Source: Azonexus sp. (GTDB taxonomy: Bacteria; Pseudomonadota; Gammaproteobacteria; Burkholderiales; Rhodocyclaceae). Taken from it: a stretch of DNA of 64,000 bases. The notes beneath the pieces are model-generated. The model made no database searches, had not been told where the DNA came from, and saw nothing but the letters and a program-made list of their open reading frames with translations. Both the position numbers and the translations under genes were made by a program. The stretch lies in NCBI RefSeq assembly GCF_030824335.1, contig NZ_JAVBXX010000006.1, forward strand, positions 62,001-126,000, given 5' to 3'. Below, piece by piece: positions 18,802 through 28,550 of this stretch. The number at the start of each line of letters is the position of its first letter. The first letter of the stretch is position 1.

Positions 18802-20136
18802 ATGACTATCAATCGCCGGCAATTCCTTGCCGCCAGTGCCGCGCTGGGCACGGCGGGCGCCATCGCAGCCCCGAGCAGCCCGCTGCCTTTCCTGATCAAC
18901 ATGCAATCCGATCCGCTGCTGCCGAAAACAAGCGCCAAACGCGTCGTCGTCTGCGGCGGTGGCTGGGGTGGCGTGTCGGCCGCCAAGCACCTGAAATTGC
19001 TCGATCCGACACTCGACGTCGTACTGCTGGAACGCAATCCGGTGTTTTTCTCCTGCCCGATGAGCAACAAGTGGCTGGTCGATGTGGTCGATACCCAGTT
19101 CCTGACCTTCAGCTATCTGGAAGTTGCGCAGAAGTACGGCTATACCTTCGTGCAGACCGAAGTCACCGCCTTCGAACGCGACAAGAAGCGCGTCATTACC
19201 GCGCAGGGCTGGCTGGACTACGACTATCTGATCGTCGGCGCCGGCATCCGCTACAACTACGAAGCCTGGTTCGGCAACGACCGCAAGGCGGCCGACTACA
19301 CCAAGGCGATGTTCCCGGCCGCCTACATTCCGAACGCCGAACATTTCCGCCTGAAGCAGAGCATCCAGAACTTCAAGGGCGGCGATCTGGTGATGACGCT
19401 GCCGCCGCCGCCGCACCGCTGCCCGCCGTCACCGTACGAACGCGCCTGCTTGATCGCCGGCCTGTTCAAGGAACGCAAAATCAAGGGCCGGATCACCATT
19501 CTCGACCCGAAACCGAGTCCGATGCCGATCACCGGCGGCTTCCAGGAAGCCTTCGAGAATCTGTACAAGGACCAGATCACCTACGTGCCGAAGGCGGTGA
19601 TCAAGGAAGTCGATCCGTTCAACAAGAAGATCAAGACCGCAGTCGGCGACTTCAGCTTCGACCACAGCATCCTGATGGCGCCGCACCAGGCTGGCGACAT
19701 GGCCTGGAAGGCCGGCTTGATCGGCAAGAACGCCGAAGGCAAGCTGACCGGCTGGGCCGGTGTCGATCCCTTCTTCCTGAACATGAAGGACGATCCGGAT
19801 GTCTATGTGATCGGTGATGCCGTCGGTGCCGTCTCGCCGCAGTTCAATTTCTACCCGAAGGCCGGGCACGTTGCCAACGCCCACGCCAAGATCGTCGCCA
19901 AGTACATCGCCGAACGCGTCAAGGGCCGCGAGCCGAAGTACGCGCTGCCCGACAACCTGTGTTTCATGATGGTGAACACCAAGCCACGCGAGGATGTCGC
20001 AGTGCGCTTCAAATACTGGGTCAACGACAAGGGCGTCATCATCCAGGATCAGGACGATGACAACCTGCGCCGCGAAGAACTCGTGACCGAGGACTTCGCG
20101 TGGGCCGGTCGGATGTACGAGGATATGTTCGGTTAA
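18802..20136 (+). CDS. Tat-exported flavocytochrome c sulfide dehydrogenase-like flavoprotein
   Basis: 444-residue FAD protein resembling the flavin subunit of flavocytochrome c sulfide dehydrogenase (FccB/SoxF-type). It has a twin-arginine signal (NRRQFLAASAA), the FAD-binding VVVCGGGWGG, and the family segment PPPPHRCPPSPYERA. Cys207 there and Cys387 (PDNLCFMMV) sit where the redox disulfide of FccB is found. GDAVGAVSPQFNFYPKAGH is the second flavin motif. No cytochrome partner is encoded next to it. Its substrate is unknown; its position between selA and selB suggests, but does not show, a link with selenium or sulfur chemistry. GGAGAC precedes the ATG at 18802. Confidence 0.85.
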   Translation: MTINRRQFLAASAALGTAGAIAAPSSPLPFLINMQSDPLLPKTSAKRVVVCGGGWGGVSAAKHLKLLDPTLDVVLLERNPVFFSCPMSNKWLVDVVDTQFLTFSYLEVAQKYGYTFVQTEVTAFERDKKRVITAQGWLDYDYLIVGAGIRYNYEAWFGNDRKAADYTKAMFPAAYIPNAEHFRLKQSIQNFKGGDLVMTLPPPPHRCPPSPYERACLIAGLFKERKIKGRITILDPKPSPMPITGGFQEAFENLYKDQITYVPKAVIKEVDPFNKKIKTAVGDFSFDHSILMAPHQAGDMAWKAGLIGKNAEGKLTGWAGVDPFFLNMKDDPDVYVIGDAVGAVSPQFNFYPKAGHVANAHAKIVAKYIAERVKGREPKYALPDNLCFMMVNTKPREDVAVRFKYWVNDKGVIIQDQDDDNLRREELVTEDFAWAGRMYEDMFG

Positions 20137-20141
20137 TCAAC

Positions 20142-21980
20142 TCAGTTCTTGAAGGCTGCAATTTCCCGGTTGGAACGGCGCAGGTTGTCTGAAATCTGGC
20201 AGGCGAGCCGTTCCAGTAGCCGGATTTTCAGTTTTGGTCGTTCTGTTTCCAGCCGGTCGAACAAGGCGCGGTCAATGACCCGATAGACGACCGGTGTGTG
20301 GGCGAGTACATGGGCTGAACGCGGTGCGCCGTCGATCAGCCCCATCTCGCCAAAGCTCATGCCCGCGACAAAAACACCGACGCGTTTGCCGGATTTCCCG
20401 CTCGGCTCCGGCAGGCGCACTTCCACCGTGCCGGAAAGCAGCAGGAAGAGCGATTCGGCGTTATCGCCGGCTTCGATAATGCATTCACCGCTTGCCGCGT
20501 CATGCGTCGGCATTTCGCGTGCCAGCCAGGCCAGATCGTCGGCAGGCAGGCCGCGTAGCAGGTGGGTGTTGCCAATCTCGACGGGCGGTGCCTGATCCCA
20601 GTCTGGACCGATCAACTCGGCGAGCAACTGGTTCTCGCAGTACTCAAGCGCGGCATCGTCATCGGCATGCAAAGGCAGCTTGGCGATCGCCGGTGCGAGG
20701 GCGAGCAGGCGGCTGGCCGGGCATAGATGCAGCTGGACGCCCTGATTTTCCAGGCTGTCCTTCAATTCTTCGAACAGCTTGCGTGTCACGTCATCCAGAC
20801 TGGCAACATTGCGGCAATTGAGAATGAGGTACTGGCAATAGGGGGCCTGCTTGAGCGCGGCGCGAATCACCGTCTCGGTGGTGACGAAATTGAGTTCGCC
20901 CTGCAGTTCGAGCAGTCGAATGCGGTGCCCGCTGCTCAGCAGGACCTGCCGTGCCTCGGGCGCACGCTGGCGTCGCGACGCCACCTGGCTGGCATCGTAA
21001 CTGAGCCGGATACTGGCCGGGAGTTGTGGGCCATTGGCGAACAGATGCAGGGAAAGGTCGTGCGAGAGGTCGGTGCAGACCCGTATGCCACGGGCGCTGT
21101 TTCCCTGGGCATCCAGCGGTGGCGAGAAAACGCCGATCCCGAGCTGGCCGGGGAGGGCAGCCAGAACACCGCCGCCGACACCGCTCTTGGCCGGCAGGCC
21201 GATGTGGTACAGCCATTCACCGGAAAAGTCGTACATGCCGCAGCTGGCCATGACGGAAAGTATGTTCTCCACGTATTCCGGGGCGATGGCCTGTTCGTGG
21301 GTCAGCGGGTTGCGCCCGTGGTTGGCGAGCGTCGCGGCAATCACTGCGAGATCGCGGCAATTGACCTGGATGGCGCATTGCTGGAAATAAGTTTCCAGAA
21401 TTTCCGTCGGCTCTTCGTCAATGATGCCGAAATTGCGCAGCATCCAGCCAATGGCCCGGTTGCGGTGGCCGGTGTCGCTTTCCGAACGATAAACGGCTTG
21501 ATCGATGCTCAGTGGCCGTCCGGCACAGGCGGAGAGATAGGCCAGAATGCGCTCGATCCGCGAACGCCCGTCGCGTTTCTGAATCTGGCCGCAGGTGGCG
21601 ATGGCGCCGGCATTGATCATCGGATTGAACGGCGCGCCGCTCTCCGCTTTCAGGCTGATTGCATTGAATGCGTCGCCGGAAGGTTCGACGCTGATTCTGG
21701 AGAGAATGAAGTCTTCGCCCCGATCTTCGAGTGCCAGCCCGTAAGCCAGTGCCTTGGAAATGGATTGAATGGTGAATGTCTGGCGCGTATCGCCGACTTC
21801 ATAAACATGACCGTCGCGGGTGGCGAGGCTGATGCCGAACCAGTGGGCATTGGCGTTGGCCAGCTCGGGGATGTAGTCGGCGACTTCGCCGTCGTCGAGC
21901 GCAGCGTGTCGGGCGTGCAGTGCTTTCAGGTAATTTTCGATGGGCGATTGGGCGGGATGCTTGGCGGTATTACTGGACAT
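20142..21980 (-). CDS. glsA: Glutaminase fused to STAS and cyclic-nucleotide-binding domains
   Basis: 612-residue protein. Residues about 10-310 are a serine-dependent glutaminase (glutamine to glutamate plus ammonia), with the catalytic Ser73-x-x-Lys76 (QSISK) and NPMINAGAI. Residues about 355-455 look like a STAS domain. Residues about 480-600 are a cNMP-binding domain (GTVEVRLPEP, SFGEMGLIDGAPRSA). Regulation of the enzyme by a nucleotide or a partner is therefore likely. It is convergent with the flavoprotein, with a gap of only 5 nt, and divergent from selB across 250 nt in which I see no clear motif. Confidence 0.92.
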   Translation of the reverse strand: MSSNTAKHPAQSPIENYLKALHARHAALDDGEVADYIPELANANAHWFGISLATRDGHVYEVGDTRQTFTIQSISKALAYGLALEDRGEDFILSRISVEPSGDAFNAISLKAESGAPFNPMINAGAIATCGQIQKRDGRSRIERILAYLSACAGRPLSIDQAVYRSESDTGHRNRAIGWMLRNFGIIDEEPTEILETYFQQCAIQVNCRDLAVIAATLANHGRNPLTHEQAIAPEYVENILSVMASCGMYDFSGEWLYHIGLPAKSGVGGGVLAALPGQLGIGVFSPPLDAQGNSARGIRVCTDLSHDLSLHLFANGPQLPASIRLSYDASQVASRRQRAPEARQVLLSSGHRIRLLELQGELNFVTTETVIRAALKQAPYCQYLILNCRNVASLDDVTRKLFEELKDSLENQGVQLHLCPASRLLALAPAIAKLPLHADDDAALEYCENQLLAELIGPDWDQAPPVEIGNTHLLRGLPADDLAWLAREMPTHDAASGECIIEAGDNAESLFLLLSGTVEVRLPEPSGKSGKRVGVFVAGMSFGEMGLIDGAPRSAHVLAHTPVVYRVIDRALFDRLETERPKLKIRLLERLACQISDNLRRSNREIAAFKN

Positions 21981-22230
21981 TGCACGGCTCGATAGTTGTC
22001 ATGCCAAATGTTTAAGCAAGAGCCATTCCAAAACGCCTGTCCCGTGTATCGGTGCGTTGGGGATGTCTGCGCGGTCTGCGCTGCTGGAATCGCACCAGGC
22101 TGGTGCTTTTGCCGCTGTTGCGCTTCATGACGAGGCGCCTCCTGCCGACTGGCGCTGATGGCATAAAATGCTTGTCCGGCCTGTGGCATGGGTGCCGGAG
22201 GTTTTCAAATACATCGAAAGGTAATTGCGC

Positions 22231-24135
22231 ATGATCATCGGCACCGCCGGCCACATCGACCACGGCAAGACAACGCTGGTCAAAGCCCTGACTGGCGTCG
22301 ATTGCGACCGCCTGAAGGAAGAGAAAGCGCGTGGCATCACGGTCGATCTCGGTTATGCCTACACGGCTACGCTGGGTTTCATCGACGTGCCGGGCCATGA
22401 AAAGCTGATCCACAACATGCTGGCCGGCGCCACCGGCATCGACTTCGCACTGCTCGTCATCGCGGCCGACGACGGCCCGATGCCGCAAACGCGCGAGCAT
22501 CTGGAAATCATCGAGTTGCTCGGTATCCGGCGCGGTGCCGTGGCGCTGACAAAAATCGATATTTCTCCGGTCGACCGCATTAATCAGGCAAAAAGCGAGA
22601 TCGTCGAGTTGCTGGCCGGTACTACGTTGGCCGATGCGCCCATCTTTCCGGTCGCCGCGTTGAGCGGCGAGGGCATCGCGGCACTGCAGGCGCATCTTGA
22701 AGTAGCGGCCGCCGAGCGCGAAACGCAGCGCGCCGGCGGTGGTTTCCGGCTGGCGGTGGATCGTTGCTTCAGCTTGTCCGGCGCCGGCACGGTGGTGACT
22801 GGAACGGCCTTTGCCGGCTCGGTCAAGGTCGGCGATCAACTGTTGCTGAGTCCGCCGAACAAGCCGGTTCGCGTGCGCAGCCTGCGCGTGCAGGACGCGC
22901 CGGCGGAAGTCGGTCATGCCGGGCAACGTATCGCGCTGGCGCTGGCCGGTATTGAAAAGGCGGAAATCGCGCGTGGCATGTGGGTCCTTGCGCCGGCCTT
23001 GCATGCGCCCTTGCGGCGGTTCGACGCCAAGATCCGCATCCTTTCCGCGCAGCCCGCACTCAAGCACGGTGCGCTGGCCCACCTGCATCTGGGCGCCGAG
23101 GATGTGCTGGTCCGTATCGCCTTGCTCGGGGCAGAGGAAATACCGCCCGGCGGCGAAGACTGGGCGCAAATCAGTCTCGAGCGTTCAGCTGCCAGCAGCG
23201 GTGCCGAGGGAGAAATCGCCGCCCTGGCCGGCGACCGTTTCATCCTGCGCGATGCCGGCGCACGGCACACCATCGGGGGCGGTGTCGTGCTCGATATTTT
23301 CCCGCCCAGTCGCAAGCGGCGCAGCCCGGAGCGCCTGGCCATGCTCGCTGCGCTGGCCGATCCCGATCCGGCCGTTGCGCTGTTGCTGGCCGCCGAACGA
23401 CAAGCTGCCGGGGTCGATCTGGCAGCCTATGCGCTGAACCGCAATCTGGATGCCGACACCCTGAGCGAACTGTGCCGTCGCTTGCAACTCAAGCTGGTCG
23501 GAACGACGGCCTTTGCACCGGCCGGCTGGCTGGCGCTGGAAAATCGCCTGTTCGCGGCGTTGACCGCAGAACACGAGCGGGCGCCGGATCTGACCGGCGT
23601 CGAGCGCGACCGTCTGCGCCGCCTGACCATGCCGACACTCTCCCGGCCGGCCTTCGATGCCTTGCTGGTCGAGCCACTGCAAGACGGCCGTATTGCCCAG
23701 ACCCATGCCTGGCTGCACCTGCCGGAACACCGCGTGCAACTGGCGCCAGCCGACCGCGACCTTTGGCTGACGTTGCAACCGGCGCTGGCCGCCGACCCGT
23801 ACAACCCGCCGCGCGTGCGCGATGTGGCGAAAGCCAGCGGCATTGCCGAAGACACGGTGCGTGCGTTGTTCAAACGCATCGCCCGACATGGCGATGCCTG
23901 GCCGGTGGCGCACGATCATTACTTCACGGCGCAAGCCGTTGCCGAACTGGCGCAGCACGTCGCCCGGATCAACGAACGTGATGGTTGCGTTCGCGCAGCT
24001 TCCTTGCGCGATGCGATCGGCGGCGGGCGCAAAGTCGCCATCCACATTCTCGAATTCTTCGACCGTATCGGCTACACTCGCCGGGTTCGTGATACCCACG
24101 TTTCACGTGGAACGCCGACGCAATTCGGTTCATGA
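22231..24135 (+). CDS. selB: Selenocysteine-specific elongation factor
   Basis: 634-residue GTPase that carries Sec-tRNA(Sec) to ribosomes at SECIS hairpins. G motifs: GHIDHGKTT (G1), [12 protein letters not shown] (G3) and TKID (G4). The C-terminal half consists of winged-helix repeats that bind the SECIS RNA. The ATG at 22231 was chosen over a TTG at 22225 because the G domain begins immediately ([10 protein letters not shown]). It ends 5 nt before tRNA-Sec, a selB-selC pairing. A parS-like sequence lies within its last codons. Confidence 0.96.
   Translation: MIIGTAGHIDHGKTTLVKALTGVDCDRLKEEKARGITVDLGYAYTATLGFIDVPGHEKLIHNMLAGATGIDFALLVIAADDGPMPQTREHLEIIELLGIRRGAVALTKIDISPVDRINQAKSEIVELLAGTTLADAPIFPVAALSGEGIAALQAHLEVAAAERETQRAGGGFRLAVDRCFSLSGAGTVVTGTAFAGSVKVGDQLLLSPPNKPVRVRSLRVQDAPAEVGHAGQRIALALAGIEKAEIARGMWVLAPALHAPLRRFDAKIRILSAQPALKHGALAHLHLGAEDVLVRIALLGAEEIPPGGEDWAQISLERSAASSGAEGEIAALAGDRFILRDAGARHTIGGGVVLDIFPPSRKRRSPERLAMLAALADPDPAVALLLAAERQAAGVDLAAYALNRNLDADTLSELCRRLQLKLVGTTAFAPAGWLALENRLFAALTAEHERAPDLTGVERDRLRRLTMPTLSRPAFDALLVEPLQDGRIAQTHAWLHLPEHRVQLAPADRDLWLTLQPALAADPYNPPRVRDVAKASGIAEDTVRALFKRIARHGDAWPVAHDHYFTAQAVAELAQHVARINERDGCVRAASLRDAIGGGRKVAIHILEFFDRIGYTRRVRDTHVSRGTPTQFGS
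24099..24114. other. parS-like site (ParB binding), first copy
   Basis: CGTTTCACGTGGAACG. The 14-base core GTTTCACGTGGAAC fits the bacterial chromosomal parS consensus TGTTNCACGTGNAACA except for the outermost T and A. It lies inside the 3' end of selB. The identical core occurs again at 55012. Confidence 0.6.
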
Positions 24136-24140
24136 TCCAC

Positions 24141-24236
24141 GGAAGAGATCGTTCCCCGGTGGGGCGGCCGGTCTTCAAAACCGGCAGGGCCTGTCAAACA
24201 GGCTTGGGTAGGTTCGACTCCTGCTCTCTTCCGCCA
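24141..24236 (+). tRNA. selC: tRNA-Sec (anticodon TCA)
   Basis: 96-nt tRNA with an 8-bp acceptor stem (GGAAGAGA with TCTCTTCC), a long variable arm, anticodon loop CTTCAAA (TCA, reading UGA), a GGTTCGACTCC T arm, a G discriminator and encoded CCA. All are specific features of bacterial selenocysteine tRNA. It directly follows selB. Confidence 0.97.
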
Positions 24237-24268
24237 ATCCTGCCAAATAGCTGACAAACCAATCCGGC

Positions 24269-26611
24269 TTATACCGGCATCGCCACCCGCACCCGGTTCC
24301 GGCCGGTATTTTTCGCTTCGTAAAGCGCCTCATCGGCACGCGACAGGGCGGTTTCAGCCGTTGCATCATCGCCATGCAGCACCGTGATGCCGATGCTGAC
24401 AGTGATGCTGAGGATTTGGCCATCATGCTCGATCGGCGTCTCGGCAATCTTGCTGCGCAGACGTTCGGCAAATGTCTCAGCCGCAGCCAGATCGGCATCG
24501 AGCAACAGGATGGCGAACTCTTCACCCCCCAAACGTCCTGCCGTGTCGATCTTGCGCAATTCGCCTTGCAGCGTGCTGGCAAACTGCTTGAGCACCGCGT
24601 CGCCGGCAGCGTGGCCGTAGCGGTCATTGACCCGCTTGAAATGGTCCAGGTCGAGCATCAATACGGCAGCACGCGTGATGTCCACGCGTTTTAGACGAGC
24701 GAGTTCGTTGTCCATTTGCCCCATGAAATAACGCCGGTTGAACAATCCGGTCAGGAAATCCGTGGTGGCCATGGCGACCAGTTCGGCTTCCAGGCGTTTA
24801 CTTTCGGCGAAATCCCAGGCCAGGTCGGCGAGCAGAGAAACCGCCTGCATGTCGTCCTCGGTGTAGGGCGTCGGTTTGTTGCCGACACCGAGAATGGCGA
24901 CGATAAGCCCCTTGCGGAATACCGGTACGACCATTTCACGCAGCAGCGCAGCATGCCCCGGCGGTAGTCCGCGTTTGTTTTCCTGCGTCGCGTAGTCGTT
25001 GTGGATCACCGGGCGGCGCAGATGCACGGCTTCGACCCAGATGCCTGCTTCATCGACGTTGTAATGGCGGCCGCTGCCCTCGGCCTTGCAATAGTCGCGC
25101 TGGGTGCGGGTCGACCAGGTTTGCAGTGACAGCGTTTTTTGGTCGGCTTCAAGGAAATGGTAAAAGCCGATCGGGCTTTCGGTCAGGTTGCCGGCTTCAT
25201 CGAGTGTTGCGGTGAGCAACTCGTTCATGCTGTGGTCGCTGGCGAACTCCATCAGTCGCATCCGTGCCGCCCGGATGTCGCGCGTCCGCTTCTGCTCGGT
25301 GATGTCTTCGCCGATGGCCTGCAAATGGGTCAGGTTACCGGTGCTATCGAAGAAAGCCCGGTCAGTCCACTGGGTCCAGCGTGTTTGCCCGTTTTTGCCT
25401 TGCGCACGATGTTGACCGTGCGCGGCGACCGGGTGTTCCGGGGTCAGGGCAGCAATCCGTGCCTTGACTTGCTCCTTGTCCGCCGGATTGGGAATGAAAT
25501 CCAGCCGGTGTTTTCCGGGAATTTCGCTGGCTGGCACGCCGAGGAAATCGGCATACGCAGCATTGCCGAAAATGATTCGTGTGTCGGGTAGGTAGCGCAC
25601 GACCAGCATGGGCGTATCTTCAACCAACTCGTGATACAGCGCTTCCTGGTGGGCGATGTATTCAGTCGCTTTCTGGCTGTTTTGCCAGGCCCGGTACTGG
25701 ACATGCGCTGCGTAAATCGAAGCAATGAGGAAGAGCAGCGCAATGCTGAGCAGCTTCAGTGAGTCGTTGCGCCAGTGTTTCAGATAGTCCGTTGAGGATA
25801 GACCGACGGACACATAGAGTGGCAAATCCTGCAATTTGTGGAAGGTGACGGTGTGGTTCTGGAAGTCAGGGCCACTGCTGCGGAAGGTGCCTTTGCTGGC
25901 GCCGGCGTTGAACAACGCCTGCTTGGCCGGGTCTGCATTTTTTTGCCCGATGAAACGTTTCGTCGCGTCCAGCTCGGGGTATTGGGCAATCAGTCCGAAT
26001 TCGTGGTCGCGTAGCGACACGATGCCGCCGGGGCCAAGGTTCAGCGAAGCAAACTGCTGTGACAGGAAATCCAGGGCCAATGCCGCGAAAATCATGCCAT
26101 CGAAGCTACCATCTGGCAGGTCGATTCGGCGGGCCAGCACAATGACCCATTTATCGTTGATCCGGCTGATTTGTGGCTTGGAAATGAGCAGTCCGGCGTC
26201 CGGATTGTTCTTCAACTGGGTGAAGTGCGGGCGATCGGACAGATTGACCCTGTCCTGCTGGCCTACGTCGTTGCCTGAAATCAGAAAGCCATTTTTGTCG
26301 GTCAGGCGGATGGCGTCAGCCTCGGGCAGCCGGGCACGGATTTGCTCGATGTGCCCGTTCATCAATGCTGGGTTCCTGTGGTGCTCCGCATGGTGAATCT
26401 TGTGGATATCGAGCAGTGCCAGCAGCGACACATCGACCCGCTTGATGTTGTTGACCAGATTGCTTTCCAGAACCTCGGCCAGATTCTGCGTGGTGGTTTC
26501 GGCACGTTCCTGGTATTGACGGTAGCCCAGATAGGCCGATGTCGCGGCCAGCAAGATCACGAAAAGGTTGATTACAAGAACAGTCGCTGTCAGTCGTAAG
26601 CGGTAGGTCAT
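24269..26611 (-). CDS. Membrane diguanylate cyclase with Cache-like, PAS and GAF sensors
   Basis: 780-residue c-di-GMP synthase. Domain order: transmembrane helix (about 8-28), periplasmic Cache-like sensor (about 30-280), second helix (about 286-305), PAS (about 325-440), GAF (about 455-600) and GGDEF (about 615-775). The active site is GGEEF at about 695-699, and RKID with five residues before it matches the inhibitory I-site RxxD, so product inhibition is expected. There is no EAL domain. It is convergent with selC and stands alone on its strand. The ligand is unknown. Confidence 0.94.
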   Translation of the reverse strand: MTYRLRLTATVLVINLFVILLAATSAYLGYRQYQERAETTTQNLAEVLESNLVNNIKRVDVSLLALLDIHKIHHAEHHRNPALMNGHIEQIRARLPEADAIRLTDKNGFLISGNDVGQQDRVNLSDRPHFTQLKNNPDAGLLISKPQISRINDKWVIVLARRIDLPDGSFDGMIFAALALDFLSQQFASLNLGPGGIVSLRDHEFGLIAQYPELDATKRFIGQKNADPAKQALFNAGASKGTFRSSGPDFQNHTVTFHKLQDLPLYVSVGLSSTDYLKHWRNDSLKLLSIALLFLIASIYAAHVQYRAWQNSQKATEYIAHQEALYHELVEDTPMLVVRYLPDTRIIFGNAAYADFLGVPASEIPGKHRLDFIPNPADKEQVKARIAALTPEHPVAAHGQHRAQGKNGQTRWTQWTDRAFFDSTGNLTHLQAIGEDITEQKRTRDIRAARMRLMEFASDHSMNELLTATLDEAGNLTESPIGFYHFLEADQKTLSLQTWSTRTQRDYCKAEGSGRHYNVDEAGIWVEAVHLRRPVIHNDYATQENKRGLPPGHAALLREMVVPVFRKGLIVAILGVGNKPTPYTEDDMQAVSLLADLAWDFAESKRLEAELVAMATTDFLTGLFNRRYFMGQMDNELARLKRVDITRAAVLMLDLDHFKRVNDRYGHAAGDAVLKQFASTLQGELRKIDTAGRLGGEEFAILLLDADLAAAETFAERLRSKIAETPIEHDGQILSITVSIGITVLHGDDATAETALSRADEALYEAKNTGRNRVRVAMPV

Positions 26612-26772
26612 TGATGGTCGGGCGCTGTCTGGTACATGAGGGAGAGTGGGCCTGGCTGGAGCATCGTTTCGAGGGGCCGGATTTTATGGTTCAAAAGCCG
26701 GTCTGTCTGTCAGCTATGCCCTACGTAGGCTAAAAGTAGTAGGATTTCTGACAGGGAGGCGAACGAAAAATC

Positions 26773-27582
26773 ATGAAAAAACAAGAATCAGAATTCAGTT
26801 GTTCGCAGGCCAGGATAAACGAGCGCGCGGCCAGAGCCCTGGATGAAATCGGGGCAAATATTGCGGTGCTTGATCAGGATGGCGTGATTGTCACGACCAA
26901 TCGTCCGTGGCGTGAATTTGCCGCCGCCAATCGATTGCTTGATGGATCGTTGCCGGCAAATACGGATATTGGCAGTAATTACTTGGCGATTTGTCTGGCG
27001 GCCAGTGGGAGCGTTACGGAGTGTGCCCAGGCTGTCCATGATGGCATACGGGCCGTTCTGGATGGCCGGCGCAGCAGTTTTTCCCTTGAATATCCGTGTC
27101 ATGCGCCTGAGCAGCAGCGCTGGTTCATGCTTACCGTCAAACCCATCCGCCGCTCGATGCCCAGGGAGGTGGTTGTGATTCATGTGGATGTGACGGATCG
27201 CTACCAGGCAGAAATTGCAGCGCAGGCAAAACAGGAAACACTGGCGTTTGCGCTGGCGGAATTGCAGGGTATGGCAGGGAAAATCCGGCATTCAATGGCC
27301 AAGGACGCGCCGTTCAGTAAAGCTGAAGGTGTTTTCCATCATCCGGAAAAAAGCCATCGCGATCAGGTTCATGAGCGGCTCCGATCCTTGTCAAAACGTG
27401 AAATGGAGGTCTTCATGGCGCTGGTGCGCGGCGAACGCAACGCCGAAATTGCCGAACGCTTGCAGGTCAGCAACAAGAGCATTTCCACCTATCGGGCCCG
27501 GATCATGGACAAGCTTCGCGTCGAGAACAACGCACAACTGGTGCGGCTTTCTTCGGCGGCTGGCCTGATTGGTGCGGAATAA
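26773..27582 (+). CDS. PAS-LuxR family transcriptional regulator
   Basis: 269-residue one-component regulator: a PAS-like sensor (about 20-145; NIAVLDQDGVIVTTN), a helical linker, and a C-terminal LuxR/FixJ-type helix-turn-helix (LSKREMEVFMALVRGERNAEI through NKSISTYRARIMDKL, about 205-260). No membrane segment or receiver domain is present. GGAGG is found about 15 nt before the ATG. Divergent from the diguanylate cyclase across 161 nt, so the two may share a control region. Confidence 0.88.
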   Translation: MKKQESEFSCSQARINERAARALDEIGANIAVLDQDGVIVTTNRPWREFAAANRLLDGSLPANTDIGSNYLAICLAASGSVTECAQAVHDGIRAVLDGRRSSFSLEYPCHAPEQQRWFMLTVKPIRRSMPREVVVIHVDVTDRYQAEIAAQAKQETLAFALAELQGMAGKIRHSMAKDAPFSKAEGVFHHPEKSHRDQVHERLRSLSKREMEVFMALVRGERNAEIAERLQVSNKSISTYRARIMDKLRVENNAQLVRLSSAAGLIGAE

Positions 27583-27665
27583 CTAAACTCTCCGCCTGAC
27601 TTGGCTCCCGGCATGCATTGGCGGGTTGGTCGTTTCCCTTTGATTTTCTCGCGAAGCCCTGATTC

Positions 27666-28100
27666 ATGCCCCACATTCCTTTCACCGGCAATATTCCCGA
27701 TGATCGCCTCTATTGCCCTGAGTACGACATGTGGGTGCAGGAAATCGACGGTGGCGAGCAACTGATCGGCGCGACTCGCTTCGGCATTTTTCTGGCTGGT
27801 GAGATCATTGCCTTTACCTGCAAGCCGAAAGGTGCCGAAGTGGCGATTGGGCGCGGCATGGGGACAGTCGAGTGCCGGAAGACCGTTCTTGCGGTCCACG
27901 CCCCGATTTCCTTCATTTTGCTCGAAGGCAACGATGCCGCCGAGGAGCAGCCGAAGCGGGTGAATCTCGACCCCTACGGTGCCGGCTGGATGGCTCGAGT
28001 GCGGGCGACGCACTGGGTGGCGGAAAAAGCTGGGCTGGTCGATGCCGCAGCATATCGTCGGCACATCCTGACGATCGAGCCGGAGGCGAATTTTGTCTGA
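27666..28100 (+). CDS. GcvH-like lipoyl-carrier protein
   Basis: 144-residue protein resembling glycine cleavage H protein. The segment GMGTVECRKTVLAVHAPIS corresponds to the hairpin that presents the lipoyl-lysine, with Lys in CRKTVL at the modified position. No other glycine cleavage genes are nearby. Such stand-alone GcvH-like proteins have been linked to lipoate-bound sulfur transfer (LbpA type), an idea strengthened by the DsrE-like protein that overlaps it by 8 nt. That link is an inference. The ATG at 27666 follows a poor ribosome site. Confidence 0.75.
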   Translation: MPHIPFTGNIPDDRLYCPEYDMWVQEIDGGEQLIGATRFGIFLAGEIIAFTCKPKGAEVAIGRGMGTVECRKTVLAVHAPISFILLEGNDAAEEQPKRVNLDPYGAGWMARVRATHWVAEKAGLVDAAAYRRHILTIEPEANFV

Positions 28101-28467
28101 GCAACTGGCCATTCTTATCTGGGCGGCGACCCCGGAGCGTCCCGAGCTGGTGGTTACGCCACTGGTCCATGCGCTGGCAGCGCGGGCACTCGATGCCCGG
28201 GTGGAAATCCACTTTGCCGGGCCGGCAGTCCGCTGGTTGGTTGAAGGCTTGGCCGATACGGCATGGCCGAGCGCCAGCCGCGACAAATCGGTTGGCGATT
28301 TCCTGCGCGAAGTCGCCGCCGAGGATGTTCGTTTACTGGCCTGCGGCATGGCTCGGGCGGCCTGGGTGGGAGAGCATGAGTGTCTGGTGGCGCAGGCTGC
28401 TTCGGCTGGTGCCACGGCTTTTGTGGCGCGGGTGCTCGACCCGCATTGGCACACCCTGACTTTCTGA
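28093..28467 (+). CDS. DsrE-family protein, TTG start
   Basis: 124-residue protein with a DsrE-like fold (LAILIWAATPERPELVVTPL, VEIHFAGPAVRWL). LLACGMARAA contains a single central cysteine of the kind that carries sulfur in this family. It starts with TTG at 28093, inside the end of the GcvH-like gene, so translation is coupled. This is the second DsrE-family gene of the window (the first is at 11035) and the two are not close copies. Confidence 0.75.
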   Translation: MSEQLAILIWAATPERPELVVTPLVHALAARALDARVEIHFAGPAVRWLVEGLADTAWPSASRDKSVGDFLREVAAEDVRLLACGMARAAWVGEHECLVAQAASAGATAFVARVLDPHWHTLTF

Positions 28468-28550
28468 TTGTCGCGGCCAGTGATCGATTTCCCCATTAAG
28501 ATCAGCGTCAAACAGAATTGCGTTGCATAACCTATCAGCGAGGAACTTAC

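Noticed and set aside
18678-19817. 379-codon plus-strand frame overlapping the flavoprotein gene
   Set aside because: Arg/Gln/Pro-rich frame-shifted reading; the flavoprotein frame has the signal peptide and FAD motifs.
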